Origin: Paenarthrobacter aurescens
GTDB taxonomy: Bacteria; Actinomycetota; Actinomycetes; Actinomycetales; Micrococcaceae
Reading direction: 5' to 3'
NCBI RefSeq assembly: GCF_025421775.1
Contig: NZ_JAOEFX010000008.1
Span: forward strand, 62,001-126,000
DNA length: 64,000 bases
Shown: one piece after another, positions 51,846 through 60,119 of the stretch
Numbering within the stretch: position 1 is the first letter of the stretch
How the letters are laid out: the number at the start of each line of letters is the position of its first letter
Position numbers and translations under genes: made by a program
Notes under the pieces: model-generated
Databases searched by the model: none
Seen by the model: only the letters and a program-made list of their open reading frames with translations
Told to the model about the DNA's origin: nothing

Positions 51846-54344
51846 TCATGCGGCAGGCTCCTTGGCTACCATTTGCCGCAATAGCCCCGCGCTCTGCGCC
51901 GGGGAGAGTCCCGGCAGGTAGGCAGAGCCCACGGCAATGCCGATGGACGGCAGAGCCAACGGGTCCTGGTAGAACATGTACAAAGTCCGGTGCTCCGGCT
52001 GGAACCGGGACTTGAAGGCGGCCAGCGACTTGAAACCGTACATGGGTTCCAGGGCGTTTCCCAGAAGAGCCAGGACGCGGTCCAGTGCGCTGTGGTCTCC
52101 CTCGGCAGCGTCGGACCCGGCGTTGGCCAGAGGGGAACCGGACAACGAAATCCGGGGGACCTGTTCCTTGAAGTGGGTCACGGCCGAGGCGATGAGGAAT
52201 TCCATGACTCCCTTGAACCCTGTGGTGCGGCGGCGCATGAAGTCCAGGGTCCATCCGGAGATGACGCCGTTGCCGAAGACGGGCAGCCAACTCGTGACGC
52301 CGTGAACCAAACCGTCGTCGTCCACGGCCACACAGCACAGGACTTCGGGGTCCTTCAATTCGTTCAGGCCGCCAAGGGTAAAGCCCATCTCGGGGAGCGC
52401 TTTGTCAGCCACCCATTCCTCGGAAATCTCTGCCAACTGCGCCCTGATTCCCGGCGGCATCTCCGGGTAGGAGTACCACTGGTCTTTGATGGACAGCTTG
52501 TCTGCACGGTTCAGGGCCGTGCGGACGTTTTGCCATTCTTTGCCTTTGAAGGTCATGGCCTGGACGTTGAGAAGCGTCTCCTCCGCCACTTCCAGCTTCC
52601 TGAAGCCTTGGGAGAGGAGGGGTGCATCGAGCTCTGCGGTGGCCGAATAGAAGCAGGGAATGAGTCCCAGGCCGTTGCAATGCTTCACGAAGCCAGTGGC
52701 CGCGTCGGCATGGTGCTCCTCCGCGCCGAAGGGCCCTGCAACCGTCAGTGCCACACCGTTGTGGACCTGGTACGCAACTCCGGCCTTCCTGTCTGGCGTA
52801 AACCAGTATTGGTTGTTGTCCCACAGGGCCATCCAGGACAGGGTGCCCCCACCCTGGTGCAGCAGCTCGCGGGCGTGGCCAAGGTCTGCTGCCGGGTCCG
52901 TGGCGAGCATCCTGAACCGACGGAAGTTCTTCAGGACCAGCACCAGGATGCAGAGCCAGATGACGTCCCCGCCCAGGCCGTAGAGGACGGTGCTCACCAG
53001 GCCCTGGGGGAGGGCTACAACGAAGGGAACGGGGAAGGGCACCAGGATGTGGGTCAGTTGGCCGGCGAGGTCCCCCAGCGTGGAGCGGCCCGGGTTGCCT
53101 TCAATGAACCAGAACGCCACATAGAGGACCACTGCGGCGACGGCCAGGAGGAGGGAAGTCCTGCCAAGGGCGCGGTAGCCGGCGTCACTCGATTCCACGC
53201 GGAACTTGTGCCGGTTGACCAGCAGCAGCGCCACGATGATGACCGGGGCGAGCACGGCGGGGACTGCATACAGCAGCAGGTACGCGAAGTCATCCTCGCC
53301 CAATGTCACGTCGGGATCAGTGACGTACTGAAGGATGGACAAGACCGTCACCGCTGCCAGGTAGACCTGGATGACCAGCGTCAGGCGATAGGCGAGGCGG
53401 CGGCCACGTCGCAGCCCTTCGGCGCAGACCAGCAGCAGGAGGACGGGAATCAGCGTCAGGATGGCCGCGCCGAAGCTCTGCACACCGACGATGCCCTGCA
53501 AGCTGACACAGTTGGTGTCGTTGTTGCACGCTTCCTTGACTTCATCGGCGTCGGGACTGGCCTGGAGCATGACTTCGGAGACTACGGAAAGGGGGCCGAT
53601 CTCCCACGTTCCGGTCAATTGCGTGAGCAAAGGCCCGACAGCGAAGACACCAACCACGGTGCCCACCAGGAATCGTGTCTCGCGAAGGCTTGAGGAGTGC
53701 AGTGATCCGGCCCGGCGCCGGAGCGCCAGCGACTGGATGGCCCACCCAGCCACGATGCCGATCACGGCCCCGGCAAGTGCCTGCAACGTTTGGGCAACCC
53801 CTACGAACAGGGCAAACATCAGCGTTGCGGCCAGCAACCACGTCCTCAAGCGACGACGCCACAGTGCCTCAAGCGCCGCCGTCGCACATCCCAAGGCCGC
53901 CGCAGCGCCGCCATAGGCGCCTACCACGTATTCGCCACCCAGGAAGCTGAGCCACTGGTCGCTGTTGTCCGTTCCGAAGGTCACCAGCGCCACCAGAACC
54001 AGCGCGCTAAGGGCCGTGCCCGCAACGAAAGCGGTCAGGGCCAGCCATGGTCCCATGACCCGCTCAGCGATGCCGACGCCCACCAGGATGGCCACGGTGC
54101 AGGCCACATAGTCGAGCAGGGAAGAAGCGAAGAATGCGGACGTGACGACAGACCACCACGGCCCGGGCTCAACCGCCAGGCCAATGCCGACCTGATCCAG
54201 CAATGCTTCGCTGGGGCCGTTGAGGAGGCCGCCTGTTGCGGCACCCAGGACCCATAGGAGGACCACCACGGCCAGCGTCAGGGGCATCCTCCGCACCGCT
54301 GCCAGGCCGCGCGCGGTACCCCGAAATCCAACAGCCGTGCTCAT
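51846..54344 (-). CDS. MprF-like aminoacyl-phosphatidylglycerol synthase (DUF2156) with N-terminal membrane domain
   Basis: 832-residue membrane enzyme. The N-terminal 210 residues look rhomboid-like (six hydrophobic segments), followed by further membrane helices to about residue 500. The cytoplasmic C-terminal DUF2156 domain (about 510-810) transfers an amino acid from aminoacyl-tRNA to phosphatidylglycerol. Visible in the catalytic domain: YWFTPDRKAGVAYQVHNGVALTVAGPFG, AMTFKGKEWQNVRTALNRADK, and the C-terminal FKSRFQPEHRTLYMFYQDP, all family-typical. The product (Lys-, Ala- or other PG) alters surface charge and cationic-peptide resistance. ATG 54344. Upstream of, and probably co-transcribed with, the esterase. 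Confidence 0.88.
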   Translation of the reverse strand: MSTAVGFRGTARGLAAVRRMPLTLAVVVLLWVLGAATGGLLNGPSEALLDQVGIGLAVEPGPWWSVVTSAFFASSLLDYVACTVAILVGVGIAERVMGPWLALTAFVAGTALSALVLVALVTFGTDNSDQWLSFLGGEYVVGAYGGAAAALGCATAALEALWRRRLRTWLLAATLMFALFVGVAQTLQALAGAVIGIVAGWAIQSLALRRRAGSLHSSSLRETRFLVGTVVGVFAVGPLLTQLTGTWEIGPLSVVSEVMLQASPDADEVKEACNNDTNCVSLQGIVGVQSFGAAILTLIPVLLLLVCAEGLRRGRRLAYRLTLVIQVYLAAVTVLSILQYVTDPDVTLGEDDFAYLLLYAVPAVLAPVIIVALLLVNRHKFRVESSDAGYRALGRTSLLLAVAAVVLYVAFWFIEGNPGRSTLGDLAGQLTHILVPFPVPFVVALPQGLVSTVLYGLGGDVIWLCILVLVLKNFRRFRMLATDPAADLGHARELLHQGGGTLSWMALWDNNQYWFTPDRKAGVAYQVHNGVALTVAGPFGAEEHHADAATGFVKHCNGLGLIPCFYSATAELDAPLLSQGFRKLEVAEETLLNVQAMTFKGKEWQNVRTALNRADKLSIKDQWYSYPEMPPGIRAQLAEISEEWVADKALPEMGFTLGGLNELKDPEVLCCVAVDDDGLVHGVTSWLPVFGNGVISGWTLDFMRRRTTGFKGVMEFLIASAVTHFKEQVPRISLSGSPLANAGSDAAEGDHSALDRVLALLGNALEPMYGFKSLAAFKSRFQPEHRTLYMFYQDPLALPSIGIAVGSAYLPGLSPAQSAGLLRQMVAKEPAA

Positions 54345-54476
54345 GTGATGTCCCCTTCACCGGTTCAAGCACCGGTTACCCCGGCTGGCCACCATTCTGC
54401 CCTGCGGGACGCCGTAAGGGGAGAGGGGGGAACCGTGTCAGGGCTCGACGGCGGCAGGAGGTTTGTCGGGGTGGGC

Positions 54477-54656
54477 CTAGTCCCGCTTCCACGGGCCGGG
54501 ATTTACCCGGTACAGCACGGCGGCGCCGATCACGGCACCAAGAATCGCCCCGAACAGCGCGCTGCCTGCGGCGCGTCCAAGAAGGGCTCCGGCGACGGCG
54601 CCCAGCAAGGCACCCAGAAACAGGCCCCTGCCGTTGCGGTGCGGTTTGTTAGTCAT
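54477..54656 (-). CDS. Small glycine-zipper membrane protein
   Basis: 59-residue protein: MTNKPHRNGRGLFLGALLGAVAG onward consists of Gly/Ala-rich repeats (GALLGAVAGALLGRAAG, GAILGAVIGAAV) forming one or two membrane helices of glycine-zipper type, with a basic end (WKRD). Function unknown. ATG 54656; a GTG two codons upstream is possible. It lies between the MprF-like gene and the Bcr/CflA gene on the same strand. Confidence 0.65.
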   Translation of the reverse strand: MTNKPHRNGRGLFLGALLGAVAGALLGRAAGSALFGAILGAVIGAAVLYRVNPGPWKRD

Positions 54657-54692
54657 GGTCACAGCCTACGGGGCGGCTTCTCATGGGGGGTC

Positions 54693-55916
54693 CTAATGGA
54701 TGGACGGAACAGACCGGGGCCGGACAACCAGCCAGAGCGCGGCGATAGCGCCGGTGATGCAGGCGGCCATGACGGCGCCCATGGGGACGGCGGAACTGAC
54801 CCCCAGCCATCCGACGACGGGCGGGACAATTCCAGCCATCATGAACTGGGACGCGCCCAGCAGCGATGCTGCCGTGCCTGCTTGTGCTCCGTGCTTTGCC
54901 AGGGACAGGACCTGGACGCAGGGGAACATGAAGCCGGTTGCACAGATGTAGAACCACAACGGAACCAGGATTCCCCACAACCCCACATGGAACAGGTCAA
55001 GGACGATAATCAGGATGGCCATGAACAGCATGAAGACCGTTGCCCCGGCCACAATCCACTGCGGTGCCACGCGTCGGATCAGGCGCGAGCTGATCTGCAC
55101 GCCGGCCACGATGCCCAGCGAGTTGATGCCGAACAGAATGCCGTACTCCTGCGGTGAAAAGCCGTAGATGTTCTGGAACAAGAACGTGGAGGCAGAGAGA
55201 TACGCGAAAAGGCCGCCGAAATTGAGGCTGCCTACCAACACCATGCCGACGAAGATCCGGTCCGTGAGGACCGTTTTGTAGCGTTGCCGGACCGTGACGG
55301 TGGACTTGCCCCTCTGTTCAGCGGGGAGTGTCTCCCTGATGAAGAAGATGGACGCGAGGATTACCAGCAGGCCGTAGCCGGCGAGGAAGTAGAAAATGCC
55401 GGGCCAGGGGAAGGCCAGAAGCAGCTGTGAGCCGATGACCGGCGCCAGGATGGGTGCCAAGCCGTTGACCAGTGACATCCGTGAGAACATCCGGACCATG
55501 GAGTAGCCGTGGAAGAGGTCCCGGACCATGGCCATGGCCACGACGCCACCACCGGCAGCACCGATTCCCATGAGGACACGGAACAGTGACAGCATCCCGA
55601 TGTCTGTGGCGAGCGCGGCACCAAGCGAGGAACCGATGTGAACCGCAGTGGCCAGGATCAGGGGTAGCCGGCGTCCTACCTTGTCGCTGAACGGTCCCAC
55701 CACCAACTGGCCGAGGCCGAAGCCGACGGTGGTTCCGGTCAGGGTGAGTTGGATCGCCGCTGCCGATACATCAAAACTTTCCTCCAAAGCGGGGAACGCG
55801 GGGAGGTAAAGATCGATGGTGAAAGGACCCAGCGCAGTCAGGGCACCCAGCAGGAGAATGTAGACAAGTTTTTCGCGTCGGCTCAGAGAATCGCCCGGAG
55901 CAAGGGGAGAGGTCAC
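54693..55916 (-). CDS. MFS multidrug exporter, Bcr/CflA family
   Basis: 407-residue, 12-helix proton-driven exporter. Bcr-type signatures are FTIDLYLPAFPALEESF, the A-loop VVGPFSDKVGRRLPL, MVRDLFHGYSMVRMFSRMSLVNGLAPILAPVIGSQLL, and VLSLAKHGAQAGTAASLLG. The drug or metabolite exported is unknown. GTG 55916 (VTSPLAPGD) is preferred over a more distant start because AGGATTG lies upstream. Confidence 0.9.
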   Translation of the reverse strand: MTSPLAPGDSLSRREKLVYILLLGALTALGPFTIDLYLPAFPALEESFDVSAAAIQLTLTGTTVGFGLGQLVVGPFSDKVGRRLPLILATAVHIGSSLGAALATDIGMLSLFRVLMGIGAAGGGVVAMAMVRDLFHGYSMVRMFSRMSLVNGLAPILAPVIGSQLLLAFPWPGIFYFLAGYGLLVILASIFFIRETLPAEQRGKSTVTVRQRYKTVLTDRIFVGMVLVGSLNFGGLFAYLSASTFLFQNIYGFSPQEYGILFGINSLGIVAGVQISSRLIRRVAPQWIVAGATVFMLFMAILIIVLDLFHVGLWGILVPLWFYICATGFMFPCVQVLSLAKHGAQAGTAASLLGASQFMMAGIVPPVVGWLGVSSAVPMGAVMAACITGAIAALWLVVRPRSVPSIH

Positions 55917-56096
55917 GATTATCAATCCTATGGCCCGGATCATATTTATTGGACGTATGACGGGCGCGCCGCGATGTGATCCCGAAAGTTCAGCAGGAAC
56001 CTGAATGATAGCTTTGAGGACAGGCGTCCGCGGCTATGGATTTCAGGCCGCGCTCGCCCGACACGATGCCCAGAGGAAAGCAGTTAGGCGGAACCC

Positions 56097-56945
56097 ATGA
56101 GTGGACGTCACACCGGCCGGACCAGTCAAGGACCAGCTATTCGTACTTTGCCGAAGACCCTCAAGCTCGTTGCACGGTTGGCTCCACGCCAAATCAACGA
56201 CGAAATCGCCTTGGCCAAGGTGGAGCTCAAGCGCAAAGCCACCCAGGTTGGAATAGCGGGCGCCTTCTTTGGCGTGGCGCTGGTCTTCCTTGCACTCCTC
56301 GTGATTGCGCTGGTTGTGGCGGCGATCCTGGGACTGGCCACCATCATGCCCGGCTGGCTCGCAGCCCTCATCGTGGCGGCGTTCTTCCTCCTGATTGTCG
56401 CGATTGCCGCGCTGATAGGCATCGCCAAGTTCAAGAAGGCCATGCCCTTGGTCCCGGAGGACACCATCCGGGGCATTAAGCACGATCTCGGCATAGCGAA
56501 GGAGGGGTCCGCTTTCGACGAGTCGATCCTTGACCCGAATTCGCCTGCTGCCAAGGCAGCCAAGGCAGAGAAGGAAGCCGCGGCAGAGAAGGCAAAGGCC
56601 GAGAAGGCTGCCAAGGAAGCAGCCAAGGAAGCCGATGCCGTCAAGGCCCCCACCGAAGCTGAACTTCGTTCGCGCCTGAAGAGGCGCCGTGAACACCTGA
56701 CCGGTGTCCGTGATGAGCTCGGCGAACAGTTGGACGTCAAGAAGCAGGGCCAGGCTTTGCTGGACGGCGCCAACGGCAAGTTCCAGGAAGGGAAAGAATT
56801 CGCTGCGGCCAAGCTTGCCGACCTCGGAGACTCTGTGCCTGACAGCCTTTCCGAACGGCTTGCTGCCCGCTGGAAGGACCTCGCAGCTTTCGCCACGGCT
56901 GCCGTGGTCTTCGTGGTTGCGCTGAGGAAGCTGCTGAAGAAATAG
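56097..56945 (+). CDS. Actinobacterial holin-X / DUF3618-like membrane protein
   Basis: 282-residue protein. The N-terminal part (residues 20-125) matches the putative actinobacterial holin-X family (two membrane helices around 50-80 and 85-110). A 40-residue Ala/Lys/Glu-rich, probably coiled-coil tract follows (AAKAAKAEKEAAAEKAKAEK). The C-terminal DUF3618-like segment (LRSRLKRRREHLTGVRDELG) ends in a membrane helix (FATAAVVFVVALRKLL). Despite the name I see no phage context; these proteins commonly sit near envelope genes. ATG 56097. Followed by the CDP-alcohol phosphatidyltransferase 47 bases later. Confidence 0.8.
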   Translation: MSGRHTGRTSQGPAIRTLPKTLKLVARLAPRQINDEIALAKVELKRKATQVGIAGAFFGVALVFLALLVIALVVAAILGLATIMPGWLAALIVAAFFLLIVAIAALIGIAKFKKAMPLVPEDTIRGIKHDLGIAKEGSAFDESILDPNSPAAKAAKAEKEAAAEKAKAEKAAKEAAKEADAVKAPTEAELRSRLKRRREHLTGVRDELGEQLDVKKQGQALLDGANGKFQEGKEFAAAKLADLGDSVPDSLSERLAARWKDLAAFATAAVVFVVALRKLLKK

Positions 56946-56992
56946 CGGTTACCGGCGGCACCAAACACTGAATGCGAGGAAGGGGGACAGAC

Positions 56993-57616
56993 ATGAGATT
57001 GATCGGTGCTGGTTCGCATCCCGACCGGCCGCAGGTTGACCACGACCTGATCTTCACTGTCCCCAATATCCTCACAGTCCTCCGCTTCATGGGTGTGCCG
57101 CTGTTTGTGTGGCTCGTCTTGTCGGAACAGGAGTACGGCTTCGCGGTGCTGGTGCTCGTCATCATGGGCAGTACCGACTGGGTGGATGGCTACATTGCCA
57201 GGCGCTTCGATCAGACGTCCAAGCTGGGCCGGATCCTGGATCCAATGGCTGACCGGGCGGCGCTTCTGGCCGTGGCGTTCACTTTGGCGATTGCCGGCGT
57301 CGTGCAGTGGTGGTACTTGGCTGCGTTGTTGGTGCCGGATGCGATCCTGGCTATTGCTTCGCTGCTCTACTTCCGCAGCCATCCCGACCTTCCGGTGAGC
57401 ATTATCGGAAAAATCCGTACGGCGTTGCTGCTGGTCGGCACCCCCTTGTTGGTGCTGTCAAAGCTGCCTATCCCATTTACCGAGGTCTACTTCGTGGCCG
57501 CGTGGACGTTCCTTGGTTTCGGCTTGCTGGGACATTGGATTGCGGCCTACAACTACTTCTGGGCCATCTTGCGTAAGGGGAAAGAACTGAAGAACGACGA
57601 CGGCGGACACGGCTGA
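56993..57616 (+). CDS. CDP-alcohol phosphatidyltransferase family protein (PgsA/cardiolipin-synthase-like)
   Basis: 207-residue membrane enzyme that joins a CDP-linked lipid to an alcohol. The complete signature DGxxARx8GxxxDxxxD is present: DWVDGYIARRFDQTSKLGRILDPMAD. Five or six hydrophobic segments. The product (phosphatidylglycerol phosphate, cardiolipin or other) is not decidable. ATG 56993 follows GAAGGGGGAC. The stop overlaps the next start (TGATG). Confidence 0.9.
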   Translation: MRLIGAGSHPDRPQVDHDLIFTVPNILTVLRFMGVPLFVWLVLSEQEYGFAVLVLVIMGSTDWVDGYIARRFDQTSKLGRILDPMADRAALLAVAFTLAIAGVVQWWYLAALLVPDAILAIASLLYFRSHPDLPVSIIGKIRTALLLVGTPLLVLSKLPIPFTEVYFVAAWTFLGFGLLGHWIAAYNYFWAILRKGKELKNDDGGHG

Positions 57617-58521
57617 TGGTCTGGCTGGCAGTTTTTCTCGCGCTGTTGGGCGCATTTTTCCTCGCCATCGGCGCTCAACGGCAGGGCAGCGCGGTCAAAG
57701 CCGACACGGGTGGCCTTGCGCTGAGTTCCAACGGTTTCCTGCGTCTCCTGCGCAACCCGCGGTGGATGCTTGGCCTGCTGTTCCTGACCCTCGGAATGGT
57801 GCTGAATGCCATCGCGCTGGTGTCCGCGCCTTTGACCGTAGTGCAACCGATCGGCGCCATTGCGCTGGTTATCACCACCGTGGTCAACGCCAAGGACCAG
57901 GGCCTGAGCATCAACCGGGCGACAGTGGTGGCCATCAGCGCCTGCGTCACAGGTTCAGCGTTGTTCGTCTTGCTGGCAGTCAATGTCACCCAGGAGAACC
58001 ATCACGTCAACGCTGAGGACGAGCTCACCATCGTCCTCCTGCTGGCCCTTGCAGTAGGAATCTTCGGAACGTTGGCGGTTCTTTTCAGGCACCGTATGAG
58101 CGCCTTTGTGTACATTTTGGGCGCGGGCGTCCTGTTCGGTTTCGTGGCCGTCTTGACGCGCATCATCGGCAAGCACCTGCTCGATCCCAACGGCCTGTTC
58201 CTGCTCAATGTCCAGTGGTACACCCTGATCGCCATCGCGGCCGCGGGTGGCCTGGGTTCCTGGTTCGTGCAGAGCGCCTACTCAGGAGGCCCGCCCGACC
58301 TCGTGATCGCCGGCCTGACCGTGATTGACCCCATGGTGGGCATCGCCATCGGCATCGTGATCCTTGGTGAGCTTCGTCCCGATGTCCACGCCGTGATGGC
58401 GATCGCCATGGCCGCGGCCGCTACGCTTGCTATCGTGGGGGTTATTGCCCTGAGCCGGCACCACCCGGAAGTCACCAAACGCAAGAAGGACGCGAAGGCG
58501 GCTGCCAGCAGGAAGGCTTAG
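57616..58521 (+). CDS. DMT-family transporter (NIPA/EamA-like)
   Basis: 301-residue membrane protein with nine or ten helices. The N-terminal pattern (FFLAIGAQRQGSAVK, LTLGMVLNAIALVSAPLTVVQPIGAIALVITTVV) resembles the NIPA-type magnesium transporter/DMT clan. The C-terminus is Lys-rich (KRKKDAKAAASRKA). Translationally coupled to the phosphatidyltransferase. Substrate unknown; magnesium or a lipid precursor are possibilities. Confidence 0.8.
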   Translation: MVWLAVFLALLGAFFLAIGAQRQGSAVKADTGGLALSSNGFLRLLRNPRWMLGLLFLTLGMVLNAIALVSAPLTVVQPIGAIALVITTVVNAKDQGLSINRATVVAISACVTGSALFVLLAVNVTQENHHVNAEDELTIVLLLALAVGIFGTLAVLFRHRMSAFVYILGAGVLFGFVAVLTRIIGKHLLDPNGLFLLNVQWYTLIAIAAAGGLGSWFVQSAYSGGPPDLVIAGLTVIDPMVGIAIGIVILGELRPDVHAVMAIAMAAAATLAIVGVIALSRHHPEVTKRKKDAKAAASRKA

Positions 58522-58630
58522 GGCAGGGCTTTACCTTGCGCCGACGCTGTAAGCGGCCCGGCAACCCGGCGACACCGCAGCATTGCCACGATCAACGCTG
58601 TCCGCACCGTGACCATCAGGAGTTCTCCAC

Positions 58631-59827
58631 GTGACCATTCCCGACACCAATAAACCCCTCACTGTTTTGATTGCCGCGGACACCTACCCGCCGCACGTCA
58701 ACGGCGCCGCGCAGTTCGGCTACCGCCTGGCCAAGGGGATGACGGCACGTGGACACAACGTGCATGTGTTGGCCTGCCGTCCGGACTCGGGCAAGAGCTA
58801 CACGGAATTCCGCGACGAAGCCACCGTCCACCGGCTTCGTTCGCACGGTGTCTTCACCCATGAGTACTTCCGGATCTGTTTCCCATGGGAAATCAAGAAG
58901 GAAATCAGCCTCCTGTTCGACAAGGTCCAGCCGGACGTTGTCCACATCCAGAGCCACTACATGATCGGCGAGCACGTCCTTTACGAAGCCGTGAAGCGTG
59001 GCATCAGGATTGTTGCCACCAACCACTTCATGCCTGAGAACCTGAACCCGTTCCTGCCGTTCCCGCAGTGGTTCAAGGACATCGTGGGCCGTATCTCATG
59101 GAAGGACATGGGCAAGGTCATGGGCCAGGCAGACGTGGTGACCACACCCACGCCGCTGGCTGCCAAGGCCATGCACCAGCACGCCTTCCTGCGCAAAGTC
59201 CTGCCCTTGTCCAACGGCATTGACTCTGCTGCCTACGAGCTCCAGCCGGGCGAAACCATCGAGCCGCACAGCCACCCCACAGTACTTTTCGTGGGACGCC
59301 TGGCCGAAGAGAAGCACATCAATGTCCTCATCGATGCCGTTGCCAAGACTCCCCGCGCGCTGAATGTCCACCTGGAGATTGTTGGCGGGGGCGAAGTTCG
59401 TCCTGCCCTGGAGGCGCAGGTTGCAAGGCTTGGGCTGGGGGACAGGGTCAAGTTCCTTGGACTCGCAAGCGACGAAGATCTGCGTGAGGCCTACATCAAG
59501 GCCGACATTTTCTGCATGCCCGGGACAGCCGAGCTGCAGTCACTGGTGACGTTGGAGGCCATGTCCGCTTCCACTCCCGTACTTCTGGCCAACGCCATGG
59601 CGCTGCCCCACCTGGTTCGTGATGGCGAGAATGGTTACCTGTTCACACCCAATGACAGCAACGAGCTCGCCGCTAAGATCACCAAGCTGGTGGAGCTTCC
59701 CAAGGACGAGTTGGAAGCCATGGGCAAGTTGAGCCGGGAGATGGTTGGGCCGCACAGCATCAACGGCACACTCCAGACGTTCGAGGACCTCTACCGCGGA
59801 GCTTCCTACGAGGACAAAGTAGTGTGA
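58631..59827 (+). CDS. Glycosyltransferase family 4 (diacylglycerol/PI glycosyltransferase-like)
   Basis: 398-residue GT-B fold enzyme. N-terminal acceptor domain: IAADTYPPHVNGAAQFGYRLAKGM and PDVVHIQSHYMIGEHVLYEAVKR, as in lipid glycosyltransferases of the MgdG/PimB type. C-terminal nucleotide-sugar domain: TVLFVGRLAEEKHINVLIDAVAK and the EX7E motif (PGTAELQSLVTLEAMS). Likely makes a membrane glycolipid, matching the neighbouring phosphatidyltransferase. GTG 58631 has AGGAG upstream; 109 bases separate it from the DMT gene, without a clear terminator. Confidence 0.88.
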   Translation: MTIPDTNKPLTVLIAADTYPPHVNGAAQFGYRLAKGMTARGHNVHVLACRPDSGKSYTEFRDEATVHRLRSHGVFTHEYFRICFPWEIKKEISLLFDKVQPDVVHIQSHYMIGEHVLYEAVKRGIRIVATNHFMPENLNPFLPFPQWFKDIVGRISWKDMGKVMGQADVVTTPTPLAAKAMHQHAFLRKVLPLSNGIDSAAYELQPGETIEPHSHPTVLFVGRLAEEKHINVLIDAVAKTPRALNVHLEIVGGGEVRPALEAQVARLGLGDRVKFLGLASDEDLREAYIKADIFCMPGTAELQSLVTLEAMSASTPVLLANAMALPHLVRDGENGYLFTPNDSNELAAKITKLVELPKDELEAMGKLSREMVGPHSINGTLQTFEDLYRGASYEDKVV

Positions 59828-59911
59828 CCAGAGCACTCCTCTTTAGCTATTAGTATTGCTAGAGTGCTTTGCCCGGAACAGCTGCTTTGCGGTGGCTTTT
59901 CCGGGCGTCAC

Positions 59912-59985
59912 GGGGCTATAGCTCAGCTGGTTAGAGCGCGGGACTCATAATCCTAAGGTCCTCGGTTCAAGTCCGAGTAGCCCTA
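59912..59985 (+). tRNA. tRNA with CAT anticodon (elongator tRNA-Met, or tRNA-Ile2)
   Basis: 74-base cloverleaf: acceptor GGGGCTA/TAGCCCT (one G-T pair) with discriminator A, anticodon CAT in GACTCATAATC, and T-arm CTCGGTTCAAGTCCGAG. No encoded CCA. It is not an initiator, because the anticodon stem lacks the three G-C pairs. Elongator Met and lysidine-modified Ile2 share this anticodon and cannot be separated reliably by eye. Confidence 0.92.
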
Positions 59986-59997
59986 CTTTTCACACGG

Positions 59998-60040
59998 GAG
60001 CCGTGGCCGACGATTCATCTTCGTCGGCCACGGCTCTTTT
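59998..60040 (+). terminator. Terminator after the CAT tRNA
   Basis: GAGCCGTGGCCGACGA (59998-60013) pairs perfectly with 60021-60036, 7-base loop, followed by TTTT. Confidence 0.9.
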
Positions 60041-60063
60041 GCGTTCCCACTATGGTGCGGTAT

Positions 60064-60079
60064 GTTACTCATCAGTAAC
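60064..60079 (+). promoter_or_regulatory. GTTACT-N4-AGTAAC operator upstream of the acyl-CoA dehydrogenase
   Basis: Perfect 6-bp inverted repeat with a 4-base spacer, 41 bases before the start codon. The TTACT..AGTAA form resembles TetR-family operators controlling acyl-CoA and aromatic-acid degradation genes. No TetR gene is adjacent. Confidence 0.55.
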
Positions 60080-60119
60080 TTAGTCTTGGTCGCAGGTGAC
60101 CACCCTTGAAGGAGCGAGC

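Noticed and set aside
56097..56945. Prophage indicated by a holin-like protein
   Set aside because: No endolysin, capsid, tail or integrase genes occur nearby; the holin-X family is widespread in actinobacterial chromosomes outside phages.
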